From Candidatus Aminicenantota bacterium (GTDB taxonomy: Bacteria > Acidobacteriota > Aminicenantia > Aminicenantales > Aminicenantaceae): a DNA stretch of 64,000 bases. Both the position numbers and the translations under genes were made by a program. The notes under the pieces were generated by a model that saw nothing but the letters and a program-made list of their open reading frames with translations, had not been told where the DNA came from and searched no databases. The stretch is taken from positions 10,898 to 74,897 of the forward strand of contig WVXO01000039.1 in NCBI GenBank assembly GCA_011773465.1. The letters are read 5' to 3'. Shown here piece by piece: positions 1-10,200 of this stretch; position 1 is the stretch's first letter; each line of letters opens with the position of its first letter.

Positions 1-9
1 ACTTTTTTT

Positions 10-157
10 ATTGTAGCGGCTTTATTTATTTAGGAACTTTTTAATTGTAGGGGCTTGATTCATCAAGCCCACCTTTTTTGTAGGGGTTTGATTTATCAAA
101 CCCACCTTATAAAACATATTCAATGGTTAATGTAGGGGTTTGATTTATCAAACCCAC
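10..157. repeat. Cluster of REP-like palindromes (family A)
   Basis: Three good copies lie at 47-73, 80-106 and 132-157, with a decayed one at about 10-37. Each unit reads GTAG, then GG plus a hairpin arm (GCTTGAT or GTTTGAT), a 2-3 nt loop, the complementary arm and CACC. The first copy uses the GC variant in both arms and the second and third use the GT/AC variant, so pairing is kept. The rest of 1-334 has no gene. A TATAAT-like box at 228-233 could be a -10 element for the transaldolase gene, but I see no good -35. Confidence 0.9.
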
Positions 158-334
158 AATTATAGAAAGTGCATGATAGGCAAGTTGCTTTTTCGCTTTT
201 TTCTAGTTAAACTTTTCTCACTAGTTATATAATAGTAGGCAAATGAGATGTAAAAGAAGAGATAAACAGACTACTCAGAATAAACCACTTTCTTTCTCTT
301 ATGCTCATCTCAATTTGATTAGCGGGAGGTCTAA

Positions 335-979
335 ATGAAAATTTTTTTGGATACGGCTAATTTGGACCAGATTAAGGAAGCAGCGAGTTGGGGGATATTA
401 GACGGTGCCACGACCAACCCTACTCTGGTTTCCAAAGAGAATCTAAAGTTTGAAGACTTAATCAAGAAAATTTGCAAAATTGTGCCGGGCCCTGTTAGCG
501 TTGAAAGTGTTTCGACAAAACATGAAGACATCATCAAGGAAGCAAGAAGCCTGGCCAAACTAGCCGAAAATGCGGTCGTTAAGATACCGATCTGTGTCGA
601 GGGCCTTAAGGCGATTAAGGTGTTATCCAGGGAAGGGATCAAGGTCAATACAACCTTAATATTTTCTCCAAACCAGGCTCTTCTGGCAGCCAAGGCAGGA
701 GCAAGATACGTAAGCCCTTTTGTTGGCCGCCTTGATGATATTTCTCACCAGGGGATGGACTTAGTGGATGAAATAGTGACCATATTTAATAATTATGGAT
801 TTGAGACAGAAGTGATCGTGGCCAGCATCAGGCATCCCCTTCACGTTGTGGAGGCTGCCTTAATGGGAGCAGACATTGCCACCGTTCCCTTCGCTGTCTT
901 GGAAAAAATGGTGAAGCATCCCTTGACCGATATAGGGATGGAAAAATTCTTAAAAGATTGGGGTAAAGTCAAACGTTAA
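335..979 (+). CDS. tal: Transaldolase / fructose-6-phosphate aldolase family (TalC/MipB type)
   Basis: A 214-residue class I aldolase of the short transaldolase subfamily, transferring a dihydroxyacetone unit in the non-oxidative pentose phosphate pathway. The N-terminus MKIFLDTAN and the TTNPTL segment are family signatures. The Schiff-base lysine is expected at K83 in VVKIP, followed by NTTLIFS and the phosphate-binding region [11 protein letters not shown]. Length matches the usual 210-220 residues. A GGGAGG ribosome site lies at about 322-327. Sequence cannot decide between transaldolase and fructose-6-phosphate aldolase activity. Repeats lie upstream; the carboxylase gene follows 31 bases downstream. 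Confidence 0.93.
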   Translation: MKIFLDTANLDQIKEAASWGILDGATTNPTLVSKENLKFEDLIKKICKIVPGPVSVESVSTKHEDIIKEARSLAKLAENAVVKIPICVEGLKAIKVLSREGIKVNTTLIFSPNQALLAAKAGARYVSPFVGRLDDISHQGMDLVDEIVTIFNNYGFETEVIVASIRHPLHVVEAALMGADIATVPFAVLEKMVKHPLTDIGMEKFLKDWGKVKR

Positions 980-1010
980 AAAAATAAATAACCAATCGAG
1001 AGAGAATAAA

Positions 1011-2561
1011 ATGACTATAGAAAAAAAATTAGAAGAGCTGAGAGAAAAAACAAAATCAGCTGAATTGGGAGGAGGGAAGCAGAGAATAGAAAAACAGCAC
1101 AAGGCTGGAAAGCTTACTGCTTTGGAGAGAGTGAATCTCCTCCTGGATGAAGGGTCCTTCCAGGAAATGGACAAGCTTGTGGTGCATCAAAGTCGTGATT
1201 TCGGGATGGAAAAAAAGAGAATTTACGGTGATGGTGTTGTAACAGGTTATGGCACGATTGATGGGCGCAGGGTGTTTATTTTTGCTCAGGATTTCACCGT
1301 GTTCGGAGGCTCTTTGAGTGGAGCAAATGCAGCAAAAATCGTGAAAATTATGGACCTGGCTCTCAAAGGAGGCGTTCCTATCATCGGCCTCAATGATTCT
1401 GGTGGCGCTCGCATTCAGGAAGGCGTGGCAAGCTTAGCAGGATATGCTGATATCTTTTTGAGGAATGTTCTCGCCTCCGGAGTTATTCCCCAGATCTCGG
1501 CTATCGTGGGACCCTGTGCGGGAGGCGCAGTCTATTCACCAGCCATGACCGATTTTATCATCATGACAAGAGATATCAGCAATATGTTTATTACAGGGCC
1601 GGATGTGATTAAGGCAGTCACCCAAGAAGATGTTACCATGGAAGAATTAGGAGGGGCAGACGCCCATAACGCAATAAGCGGTGTTGCTCATTTTGCGGCT
1701 GATGACGAGAATCATACCCTGGCCTTGATTCGAGAGATTATATCTTTTATTCCGGATAACAACATGGAAGACCCTCCCTTGAAGGAAACATCTGATCCTT
1801 CAGACAGGACAACCGAGGAGCTTAATTTTTTGGTTCCTGATGATCCCAATCAGCCCTATGATATCAGGAAGATCATAAGCGAGGTTCTGGATGACAAGTA
1901 TTTCTTCGAGGTCCAAGCCCATTATGCCAAAAACATAGTGATTGGCTACGGCCGCCTTGGAGGAAAGTCGGTAGCAATCGTCGCTAATCAGCCAGATCAT
2001 CTGGCTGGCGCTCTGGATATAAATGCCTCAGATAAGGGAGCTCGATTTGTTCGCTTTTGTGACGCCTTCAACATTCCCCTCATTACCTTTGAGGATGTAC
2101 CTGGATTCTTGCCCGGTGTTGCCCAGGAGCACGGGGGGATAATCCGTCATGGAGCAAAGCTTCTCTATGCTTTTGCCGAAGCGACAGTGCCAAAGATAAC
2201 GGTCATAACCCGCAAGGCTTACGGCGGAGCCTATTGCGTTATGGCTTCCAAGCATATTAGAGCAGATATAAATTATGCTTATCCTACCGCCGAGATAGCT
2301 GTCATGGGTCCCGAAGGGGCTGTCAATATCGTTTACAAGCACGAGCTGGATAAAATCAAAGACTCGGCTAAGCAGAGAGAGTTAAAAGTGGAAGAGTTCA
2401 GGCAGAAGTTTGCTAATCCTTACATTGCCTGTGAGAAGGGCTATCTTGATGAAATTATCGAGCCGAAACTAACGAGGTCAAAGCTCATCGCTGCCCTGGA
2501 GCTTTTAGAAAACAAGAGGGATACAAATCCTCCTAAAAAGCACGGAAATATTCCATTATAA
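1011..2561 (+). CDS. Acyl-CoA carboxylase, carboxyltransferase subunit (propionyl-CoA carboxylase beta type)
   Basis: A 516-residue carboxyltransferase that moves carboxyl from carboxybiotin to an acyl-CoA, probably propionyl-CoA. It has two crotonase-like halves. The N-terminal half carries [12 protein letters not shown] and [12 protein letters not shown], the acyl-CoA oxyanion region. The C-terminal half carries [24 protein letters not shown] and [11 protein letters not shown], the biotin-side glycine pairs. Length is standard for PccB/MmdA. Biotin carboxylase and biotin carrier genes follow after an intervening repeat cluster. In anaerobes the same fold can serve as methylmalonyl-CoA decarboxylase; the adjacent biotin carboxylase favours an ATP-dependent carboxylase. 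Confidence 0.93.
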   Translation: MTIEKKLEELREKTKSAELGGGKQRIEKQHKAGKLTALERVNLLLDEGSFQEMDKLVVHQSRDFGMEKKRIYGDGVVTGYGTIDGRRVFIFAQDFTVFGGSLSGANAAKIVKIMDLALKGGVPIIGLNDSGGARIQEGVASLAGYADIFLRNVLASGVIPQISAIVGPCAGGAVYSPAMTDFIIMTRDISNMFITGPDVIKAVTQEDVTMEELGGADAHNAISGVAHFAADDENHTLALIREIISFIPDNNMEDPPLKETSDPSDRTTEELNFLVPDDPNQPYDIRKIISEVLDDKYFFEVQAHYAKNIVIGYGRLGGKSVAIVANQPDHLAGALDINASDKGARFVRFCDAFNIPLITFEDVPGFLPGVAQEHGGIIRHGAKLLYAFAEATVPKITVITRKAYGGAYCVMASKHIRADINYAYPTAEIAVMGPEGAVNIVYKHELDKIKDSAKQRELKVEEFRQKFANPYIACEKGYLDEIIEPKLTRSKLIAALELLENKRDTNPPKKHGNIPL

Positions 2562-2566
2562 TAGGC

Positions 2567-2787
2567 ATAGGGGCTTGATAGAGGTTTGTAGGGGCTTGAA
2601 CAGAGGTTTGTAGGGGCTTGATTTATCAAGCCCATATAAAAATGTAGGGGTTTGATTCATCAAACCCACCTTTGATAAATTGAAATAAACCGAAGATTGA
2701 AAAAAGAGAAAAATTGCTGTACGTATTTGATTTAAATTGGTAGCGGTTTGATCGAGGTTTGTAGGGGCTTGATTTATCAAGCCCACC
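2567..2787. repeat. Family A palindrome cluster between carboxylase genes
   Basis: Full copies lie at 2610-2634, 2644-2670 and 2761-2787. Three left-half copies (about 2567-2580, 2588-2602 and 2740-2754) carry only the GTAGGGGCTTGA-like part. The half copies repeat the phrase GAGGTTTGTAGGGG and look like a small tandem rearrangement. The cluster separates carboxyltransferase and biotin carboxylase genes that would otherwise be adjacent. Confidence 0.9.
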
Positions 2788-2832
2788 CTTTAATATAGAA
2801 AGCATAAAGGCGAGAACCGAGAGAATAAAAAA

Positions 2833-4344
2833 ATGGCTAAAATGTTCAAGAAAGTACTAATTGCTAATAGAGGCGAGATTGCTGTCAGGATAATCCGCGC
2901 TTGTCGGGAGTTGGGCATTGTTCCTGTGACTGTATATTCAGAGGCGGACCGGAAGGCGCTTCATGTAAGGCTGGCTGAGGAAGCCTACTTTATTGGTGAA
3001 TCAGTACCTTCCCAGAGTTATCTCAATATCGAAAAAATAATTGAAGTCGCAAAAAAGGGCAAAGTTGAAGCTCTCCATCCCGGCTATGGATTCCTGGCTG
3101 AAAATCCCGGCTTAGTGGCAAGATGCGAGGAAGAAGGGATTGTTTTTATCGGACCTCCCTCTGAGCCCATGGAGATCATGGGGAATAAAACAACTTCCCG
3201 GACGAGGATGACCAAAGCCGGGGTGCCAGTTATCCCGGGCACTCTTGAGCCCTTAAAAGATGAGAAGGATTTAAAGGAAAAAGCTGAAAAAGTAGGTTTC
3301 CCTATCCTTCTCAAAGCAACAGCCGGCGGCGGAGGCAAAGGATTGAGGTTGGTGAGGAAAAGGAACGACCTGCTCTCATGTTTCAGATTAGCCCAGTCTG
3401 AAGCGCAAGAAAGTTTTGCTGACCCTTCCATCTACATCGAGAAATATCTCGACGAGCCTCATCATATCGAGATTCAAATCCTGGCTGACAATTTTGGAAA
3501 TTTTGTTTATCTGGGAGAAAGGGAGTGTTCTATTCAAAGACGATACCAAAAGGTCTTGGAGGAGACACCATCTCCTTTCATTGACCAGGAAATAAGGGAA
3601 GAAATGGGAAGGATTGCGGTGAAGGCTGCGGCTGCGGTAAATTACAGGAATGCGGGAACTGTGGAATTTGTGGTGGATAAAAAGAAAAAGTTTTATTTTT
3701 TAGAAATGAATACCAGGCTTCAAGTAGAACATCCGATCACAGAAATGGTAACGGGAATTGATCTTGCCAAGAGCCAGATTGAAATAGCAGCCGGTTTTCC
3801 GTTAAGCATCAGTCAGGAGGATATAAAACCCAAAGGATTCTCTCTGGAATGCAGAATATATGCCGAGGACCCGGATAATGATTTTATGCCTTCTCCTGGG
3901 AAAATAATTCATCTCCGTACCCCTGCGGGAGGTTTGGGCGTTCGGGATGATAACGGAGTCTACGAAGGATACGAGGTGCCTCTTGAGTACGATCCCCTGC
4001 TTTCCAAGCTGGTTACCTGGGGAAGCACAAGGGCTGAAGCCATTCATCGGATGCTCAGAGCTTTATCCGAATACCAGGTTTATGGTATAAAAACGACGAT
4101 TCCTTTTTTCAGGCGGATTCTTCTTCACCCGAAATTCTTTGCGGGCGATTACAATACCCATTTCATCGCCAATCTTGAGAAGGAAAAAGACGGAGGAGAG
4201 CCAGAAGAGGAGGTAGTGGCTTTGATAGCAGCAGGGATAAAAACTTTTGCGGAGAGAAAATCAGGCCCTGCCCCTGTACCAAAAAGAAAAGAGAGTAAAT
4301 GGAAATTCCAGGGGAGATTGCAAAACTTTTCCGACAGGCTTTAA
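2833..4344 (+). CDS. Biotin carboxylase subunit of acyl-CoA carboxylase
   Basis: A 503-residue ATP-grasp biotin carboxylase (AccC/PccA N-terminal type) that carboxylates the biotin carrier using ATP and bicarbonate. The biotin carboxylase N-domain begins KVLIANRGEIAVRIIRACRE. The glycine-rich ATP loop is KATAGGGGKG, and the catalytic stretch is EMNTRLQVEHPITE. The C-terminal domain is present. Unlike animal PccA it has no fused carrier; the carrier is the next gene, one base after this stop. ATG at 2833 is used; an ATG three codons later is an alternative. Confidence 0.95.
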   Translation: MAKMFKKVLIANRGEIAVRIIRACRELGIVPVTVYSEADRKALHVRLAEEAYFIGESVPSQSYLNIEKIIEVAKKGKVEALHPGYGFLAENPGLVARCEEEGIVFIGPPSEPMEIMGNKTTSRTRMTKAGVPVIPGTLEPLKDEKDLKEKAEKVGFPILLKATAGGGGKGLRLVRKRNDLLSCFRLAQSEAQESFADPSIYIEKYLDEPHHIEIQILADNFGNFVYLGERECSIQRRYQKVLEETPSPFIDQEIREEMGRIAVKAAAAVNYRNAGTVEFVVDKKKKFYFLEMNTRLQVEHPITEMVTGIDLAKSQIEIAAGFPLSISQEDIKPKGFSLECRIYAEDPDNDFMPSPGKIIHLRTPAGGLGVRDDNGVYEGYEVPLEYDPLLSKLVTWGSTRAEAIHRMLRALSEYQVYGIKTTIPFFRRILLHPKFFAGDYNTHFIANLEKEKDGGEPEEEVVALIAAGIKTFAERKSGPAPVPKRKESKWKFQGRLQNFSDRL

Positions 4345-4345
4345 A

Positions 4346-4837
4346 ATGAATTTTTCACTTTGGCTTGATGATAAAGAATTCAAGCTAAACTTAGAAGAAA
4401 AAGCAAAGAATGATGTTCTGGTCTCTCTCGGAGAGAAAAAATATCATGTCTCAGTCGAGTTCTTAAGCTCTGATGAGATTCTTCTGAATATAGATGGTAA
4501 GATTCACAACGTAATAGTCAATTCAAATTCTTTATCTCATTCTGTTTATGTGAACGGGCGATTTTTTAAGATAGAGAAGAAGTCTGTTTCGCAGATTTTA
4601 GGAAGGAAAGGAATAAAACCCAAGAAGAGAGATATCAAGACGTCCATGCCTGGGCGAATTGTGAAGGTTTTTGTCGAAGAAGGGGAACAGGTAAAAGAAG
4701 GCCAGGCTGTATTAGTTCTGGAGGCCATGAAGATGCAGAATGAGATCAAGTCTCCTCAACCAGGGATAATAACAAAAATAAATCCCGCGGCCGGTGATTC
4801 CGTGGAAGCCGGCTCCCTCCTCTTTTCTATCGAATAG
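4346..4837 (+). CDS. Biotin carboxyl carrier protein
   Basis: A 163-residue carrier. The C-terminal biotinyl domain has the canonical EAMKMQNE motif with the biotinylated lysine at K129. It is preceded by TSMPGRIVKVFVEEG and followed by SPQPGIITKI, the usual hammerhead. The N-terminal ~90 residues form a beta-rich domain also found in pyruvate/oxaloacetate/propionyl carboxylase carriers. An ATG at 4247 in this frame lies inside the biotin carboxylase gene; the start at 4346, one base after the preceding stop, gives the normal size and implies translational coupling. Confidence 0.92.
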   Translation: MNFSLWLDDKEFKLNLEEKAKNDVLVSLGEKKYHVSVEFLSSDEILLNIDGKIHNVIVNSNSLSHSVYVNGRFFKIEKKSVSQILGRKGIKPKKRDIKTSMPGRIVKVFVEEGEQVKEGQAVLVLEAMKMQNEIKSPQPGIITKINPAAGDSVEAGSLLFSIE

Positions 4838-4846
4838 CATGATGCT

Positions 4847-5115
4847 CTAATCTAAGTTAACAATTTCATCTTCTGCATTAGAATCAGCACATTTAATCCT
4901 AATCCATTTAATATTCTGAAATTGCTCCCCATCTAATAGGATAAAATTGGGTTGATGTATTCTTTCTATTTTTTTCAGTGTCACAATAAGATGATAACGG
5001 GATAAAGAATAAATTGCACCTGATGACGCGTCCGCTAATACGCCCAGAGCACCGGATACAATCCATGCCCTCGATACTGCAGCTCCAAAACTTATATTCG
5101 GAAATATCTCTGCTG
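4847..5115 (-). pseudogene. Displaced 3' part of the PEGA-domain lipoprotein gene
   Basis: On the minus strand the frame that follows the PEGA gene after a -1 shift at the T7 run (plus-strand A7 at 5118-5124) is open to a TAG at 4847-4849. It encodes about 90 residues that read like a normal C-terminus: a glycine/alanine-rich hydrophobic stretch with GALGVLADASSGAIYSL, then a charged tail. The same kind of hydrophobic VDASxGAIY tail is familiar to me from full-length PEGA lipoproteins. The gene therefore looks broken by one missing base, or read by slippage. No start codon of its own is apparent. Confidence 0.7.
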
Positions 5116-5463
5116 TTAAAAAAATGCAGGAATAATGGGTATAAATCCCCCTCCGGTCAGGAAATTTATGAAGATAGATGGGAGTAATCCCTGGATTTTT
5201 CGAGTTATCTTAATTTCAAGAGGATTATATCCTTGTTTTTCTATCCGAATAGTATGGTTCTTTCTCTTTTCTAACTTTAATTCCAATGGCGCATTGCCCA
5301 CCTCTTTTCCATCAACTATAATCCTTGCGCCTGAAGGATTGCTTGTGACAGGTATTTTTTGAGAAGTTCGAAAGCCAGAAGAAATTGTTAGACAACTTTG
5401 AAAGAGAAAAACACTTGTGACTATTAAAGCCGAAATAATTTGCTTTTTTCTTTTAATAATCAT
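5116..5463 (-). CDS. PEGA-domain lipoprotein (5' part of a frameshifted gene)
   Basis: 115 residues from ATG 5463, which has GAGGAG a few bases upstream; a TTG 15 bases earlier is less likely. A signal peptide ends in FLFQSC, a lipoprotein cleavage site. A PEGA domain follows: VTSNPSGARIIVDGKEVG, then PLELKLEKRKNHTIRIEKQGY. PEGA domains occur on surface or periplasmic proteins; no enzymatic role is known. The frame stops at a TAA immediately after a T7 run, and the natural continuation lies in the next frame. Confidence 0.85.
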   Translation of the reverse strand: MIIKRKKQIISALIVTSVFLFQSCLTISSGFRTSQKIPVTSNPSGARIIVDGKEVGNAPLELKLEKRKNHTIRIEKQGYNPLEIKITRKIQGLLPSIFINFLTGGGFIPIIPAFF

Positions 5464-5590
5464 TTTACTCCTCTTCAACGAGAATCGCTTTTTGCTGGGC
5501 TATAACATCAGAATTCTAATGTCAATCTTCTGGATAATCATTTTTATGAAAGAGTAAGATTTTTAGGCCCCCACAAAATTATAGATGCTT

Positions 5591-7126
5591 CTAATAAATG
5601 AAAATTGGAATTATCTTTTTTATTAGAGTTTCGTAATTTTGAATATTTGTAATTAAAAAGAAGTTCTCTGTTTCTACGACAGGCAAGTAGTTCTTCTTAA
5701 ACTCTTCTGATAAATTGTTGTATTCTTCCTTTCTTATATAGCCATAACGGCTGCCTTCGACCAAGGATAATGTAAATGAGGCTTCGTTATCGTATTTATT
5801 TATAGGTCTGTCGACATAAAAGGCGAAATCGGCTACTGTTCCCCAATAACTCATCCTGTAAACGGAAATATGCTCTTTGTTTTCTGTAAGCGATTTTATA
5901 TAAGGAGTGATTTTCTTCAATTCTGTTTTATCAGGCGCGTTTATTTTCCCAAAATATAAGGGAAAAATAGATGTCGCAAAAAGCAGAATTAATAAAAGAA
6001 TTAACGAAAAATAAACGATGCGTCTGAATAATTTTTCAGAAACCATCTCTCCGAGCACGACCCCGATGAAAACGGCGAATGCAGGATAGAGGGGAACCAG
6101 ATATCTGTAGTATTTGGTTTCAGCCAGACTAAAACCAAAAAGCATGATAAGAATCCATAGAATAAAAATCCACAATATCTTTCTGTTTTTTAGCTTTTTA
6201 AACCCGAAATAAAAAGAGAGAATCAAGAAAGGAAGCCAGGGCCAGTATAATTTTGCCAAAGTAAATATATACCAAAAGAAACCGTAGATTTTCCCTAAAA
6301 GATTAATGCCATTGGCACTACCAGCTCCAACAAATTTACCCCAGATCTGGCCAATAAAATAAGTATTCAGGAAATTCTTAACCTCACCTGCAGAGATTAA
6401 GGGTATTAACCAGATACAAAGGGTTAAAGCTATAAAAAACAGGAAAATGAAGGGCTTAGCGCTCATAAAAAACTTGAAATCTTTTTTTAAGATAAAGAAC
6501 AAGAAAACTATGCCTATGATTGATACTGCTGGAAGGCCCTTGGTTAAGATCGCCAGACCTGCGGATATGCCTAACAGAATGTAATATTTTTCACTTTTCT
6601 GGATGGCCAGAATAAAGAATAATATTGACAGTGTTATAAAAAAAGCGAAGGGAACATCCAGCTGGCATTTCCTGCTTATATCAAGAAACGGCTGCGTTGT
6701 TAAAAGTACAAGACCGGATAGAAAACCTATTTTATAAGAATTGCTTGCCCTGTAGCCGATTAAATAGACAAGTAGAATAGTAAGAACTCCGAGAGAGGCG
6801 GAGACGAACCTTGCTGTAAATTCGCTTATGCCGAATAGCTTAAAACTTAGGGCTGTCATCCAGAAAAAAAGGGGAGGGTGCTGCCAGAAATCAACATATT
6901 CTTTACAATGTTCATAATGGAGAACAACCCAATCATTGCTTCTTAAGATTGCTCTGGAGACCGTGGCATAAACAGCAGAATCTAAACCCAGATCACCAAT
7001 CCACAGGTTTGCGAATAGACAAACTGTGGATAACAGGAATAAAAGGAGGAGGTAAATATTTTTATATCTCAGCTCGATCTTTAAGCTGGCTATCTCAGGC
7101 CTTTCATCTTGTGTGTCTTGCTTCAT
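5591..7126 (-). CDS. Integral membrane glycosyltransferase, GT39/ArnT-like
   Basis: 511 residues with about a dozen hydrophobic helices. The first loop carries GDLGLDSAVYATVSRAIL, the catalytic-Asp region of the GT-C (PMT/ArnT) fold. WQHPPLFFWMTALSFKLFG and FTARFVSASLG follow, matching the PPLFFW motif of PMT_2 proteins. Such enzymes move sugars from polyprenyl-phosphate donors to lipid A or proteins at the periplasmic face. A GAGGAG ribosome site precedes the ATG. The gene is divergent from tamB and downstream genes do not identify the acceptor. Confidence 0.88.
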   Translation of the reverse strand: MKQDTQDERPEIASLKIELRYKNIYLLLLFLLSTVCLFANLWIGDLGLDSAVYATVSRAILRSNDWVVLHYEHCKEYVDFWQHPPLFFWMTALSFKLFGISEFTARFVSASLGVLTILLVYLIGYRASNSYKIGFLSGLVLLTTQPFLDISRKCQLDVPFAFFITLSILFFILAIQKSEKYYILLGISAGLAILTKGLPAVSIIGIVFLFFILKKDFKFFMSAKPFIFLFFIALTLCIWLIPLISAGEVKNFLNTYFIGQIWGKFVGAGSANGINLLGKIYGFFWYIFTLAKLYWPWLPFLILSFYFGFKKLKNRKILWIFILWILIMLFGFSLAETKYYRYLVPLYPAFAVFIGVVLGEMVSEKLFRRIVYFSLILLLILLFATSIFPLYFGKINAPDKTELKKITPYIKSLTENKEHISVYRMSYWGTVADFAFYVDRPINKYDNEASFTLSLVEGSRYGYIRKEEYNNLSEEFKKNYLPVVETENFFLITNIQNYETLIKKIIPIFIY

Positions 7127-7288
7127 TTATTCTCCTCTATAACAAAGCAAAAAGTTAAAGTCAACGCGTGCAACGAGCTATATATCCAAGGCCTAACCGT
7201 GTTATAATATAAAACTGCCCCTAAATTTATATTTTTGGCAAATAAATACCATCAGGTCTCATTTTAGCTGAGAAATTAGAAAATAATC

Positions 7289-10200
7289 ATGAAGGCATAT
7301 AAAAAGCTTAGATTGCTCATCATTCTCTTCGTTATAGTCCTCTTTTTGGCAGGATCAGGGGTGGTTATAAAAAATATTCTTCTTAACCGGATAACGAAAA
7401 AAGTACAATCAAGCTTTGAATACTCTCACCTTCACGTGTCTGTTTTCCCTCCCGTTCTCATATTAGAGGATGTGAGAGCACGCACTCCCTCGCCCGTTTT
7501 TTCTGCAAAAAAAATTGCAGTGAGAATCTCTTACAGATCGTTGTTAACAAGGGAAAGACCCTTTAATGTTTCTATCGAACGCCCGATCTTAAGACTAAGT
7601 GGCACCTCTCCCAAAACAGAGAAGGAAAAGAGGGAATTCAGCTTTTCTCTTCCATTTTCGGTAGAAGCAGGATCAATAAAGGAAGGGGAGTTCTATTTTC
7701 AGGGAAAAAAAGTGAGTTTTCAGTCTAAGAATATAAATGCCCGTTTTTCCCAGAAAAAAGAAGAGTTTTCTGTTCAGGCAGAAGCAGAGAAGAATATCTT
7801 ATCACTGGGTCCCACCCGGCCTATGGTAGAAGGGAAAGTGAGTCTTTCTGTCAAAAGCCACGAAAGAGAAATCATCATAAAAAGAATTGAAATCGATGGT
7901 TCTGATTTTATCTTCAAAGCCGAAGGGAGCTTGCTCAATCCCTTAAATCCTGATTTGCGTCTGGAAACTTCTTTGAAATCAAAAGCTTCATTCGTTGTCG
8001 ATTTTCTTCACCTTCCTTTTGATTGGGAAGGAGAGGCTGAAGGGGGAGGAATTCTTACCAGAAGCAGCGAAGGGATTGCTTTTAAAGGGAATTTTTCGAG
8101 CGAGAACCTTGTCTTGAACAAAGTCTTCCTTGGAAAGGTTAGCGGAAAAATCGATTTCAGCGAAAAGGCCGCTAAAACTGTAGAGTTTAGTATCCAGAAG
8201 AAATCGATGCCGCCTGAATATATAAGAATTTATCTGGCAGAAGATAGAATTGCGGGAGAAGCTCAAGGAGTTTATCTGGATCCTATAATGAATTATTTTT
8301 CCCTGCCCTGGCCTGTGAAGTCTCCTGCATGGGGAAGTTTCTCGATTGAAGACGGGAAAGTTCAAGCGGAGGCAGAATTCAGGGAACAAGATTTCGAAGC
8401 CGATTTAGATCGGTTTCCTTTTGACGGCCGGGTCATATTCAACTGGGACGGGAGGGATGAGTTTACCTTCTCTTCTCAAGATCTTTCCTCTAGTTTTGGC
8501 CAGGTTGACGTTGAAGGAAAAGCAGAAGTTGGGAAGGAGCTGGACATAACCATTCAAGGCGAGATCAAGGATGTAAAGCAGGCTCGCCAGTTTACTTCTG
8601 TGATACTTTCACGAAATTTCGACTTTCCCGAGATAAGAGGGAAAGGCAGGAGCAGTATTCATATCTTTGGCGATTATGATCTCCCTCAGATAAAAGCAGA
8701 TTTCGCCTTTACTCCCGGAGGCTATGATAGATTCGATGTAGATTCGGTCGAAGGAGAAGTTGAGCTAATAAGGGATGAGTTTCTTGGAAGGTTCAGGATA
8801 GATGATCCTTTAATGAAAGGGAGGATTAGCCTCTTCTCAAACCCAGAGGGGGTGAAAGTCGACATACGACTTGACCGGGGTCTCGTTGAAAGAATTTTCC
8901 CGGGTTTTGACTTTGATTTTCCTCTCCAGGGAGAAGCTTCAGGAAATTTTGAAGTCAAAATGAAAAATGAGGATATTCAGCTTAAAGGTACCTTTTCCAG
9001 TTCATCGCTGAACTTCAACGACAAGAACCTGAAAGATATTAGCGGCAAACTCAAATGGCAGGGCGATGCTCTTTCTTTCTCCGAAATTCAGTTTCATTTA
9101 CACGGGGGCGTTGTAAAAGGAAACGCCTGGGTAGACCTTAGAGCCGAAGATTTTGATGTCGATATCAGTGGAGAGGAAATTGACCTTTCTTCCCTTTATG
9201 CTGACGTCAAGGGGAACTTGGGATTTAGCCTCAAGGGAAAAGGAGCGCTCGGTCAGGACTTGGCCGTGGGCAATTTTGAAATAAAAGATTTGCACCATAT
9301 CCATCTTCAGAAAACAGAAGCAAGAGGGCAGGCGAAGCTTGGCTACTCGGAAGGAAGGCTTGGTTTGGAGTTAAACGGAAATTTTTTTCCCGGTGAAAAC
9401 GAGTTTAGTATTTCACTCGCTCTCCCCATCCCTGTTGATGTTGAAATGTTTTCTGTAGATATAAGAGGAAGCTTCACCAATCTCGATCTCCTCCTTCCAT
9501 GGAAAGGGGCCAAAGGGCGCGTTAATTATCTGGGCGAAGTCAGAGGCGGAAAAGGGTTTCCTCAGATTAAAGGAGCTATTGATTTTCAAGGATCGATTTT
9601 TCCGCTGGTGCGGTTTGCTCATGCTTTGAGAGATTATTCTGGGCTCATGTTTGTTGAAAACAACAGGGTTTCTTTTCGTTCCCTCCAGGCCAAATTAGGC
9701 GGAGGTGATGTTCAGGGATATGGTGAGTTGGAATTTGGAAACGGGAAGATTGAGAATATCGACCTCAAAATAGAGGGAAAAAATTTGCTTCTTTCTCCGT
9801 TGGAGAGGACCAGAGCCCTAACAGATGGCTCTTTGAATCTCATAAAGGATTCTAATCGCTTTGTTTTGGAAGGAGATTTGTTAGCCCGCAAGCTGTTCTG
9901 GAGGCGTGAAATTGATGAGGAATTTGCTTTTTATTCAAGCCCTTATTATGAGCCTCGAGAAGAGCCAGGCTTTTTTGATAACCTTACTCTGAACATCAGA
10001 CTGAGAGCAGAAGATAATGCGTGGATGGAGAACTCTTTGGGCACAGCTAGAGGCAGGTTTGATTTGACTTTAACAGGTAGCGTGATAACACCAGTCGTAC
10101 TTGGCGATATCGAAGCCTTGGATGGGAATGTCTATTTTCAGGATAGAAAATTTAGAATACTAAGTGGACGCTTGAGTTTTATCAACCCTGCGGCCATTGA

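Noticed and set aside
5135-5362. Plus-strand frame within the PEGA gene region
   Set aside because: It is the shadow of the minus-strand lipoprotein, whose signal peptide, lipobox, PEGA motifs and GAGGAG site are clear.
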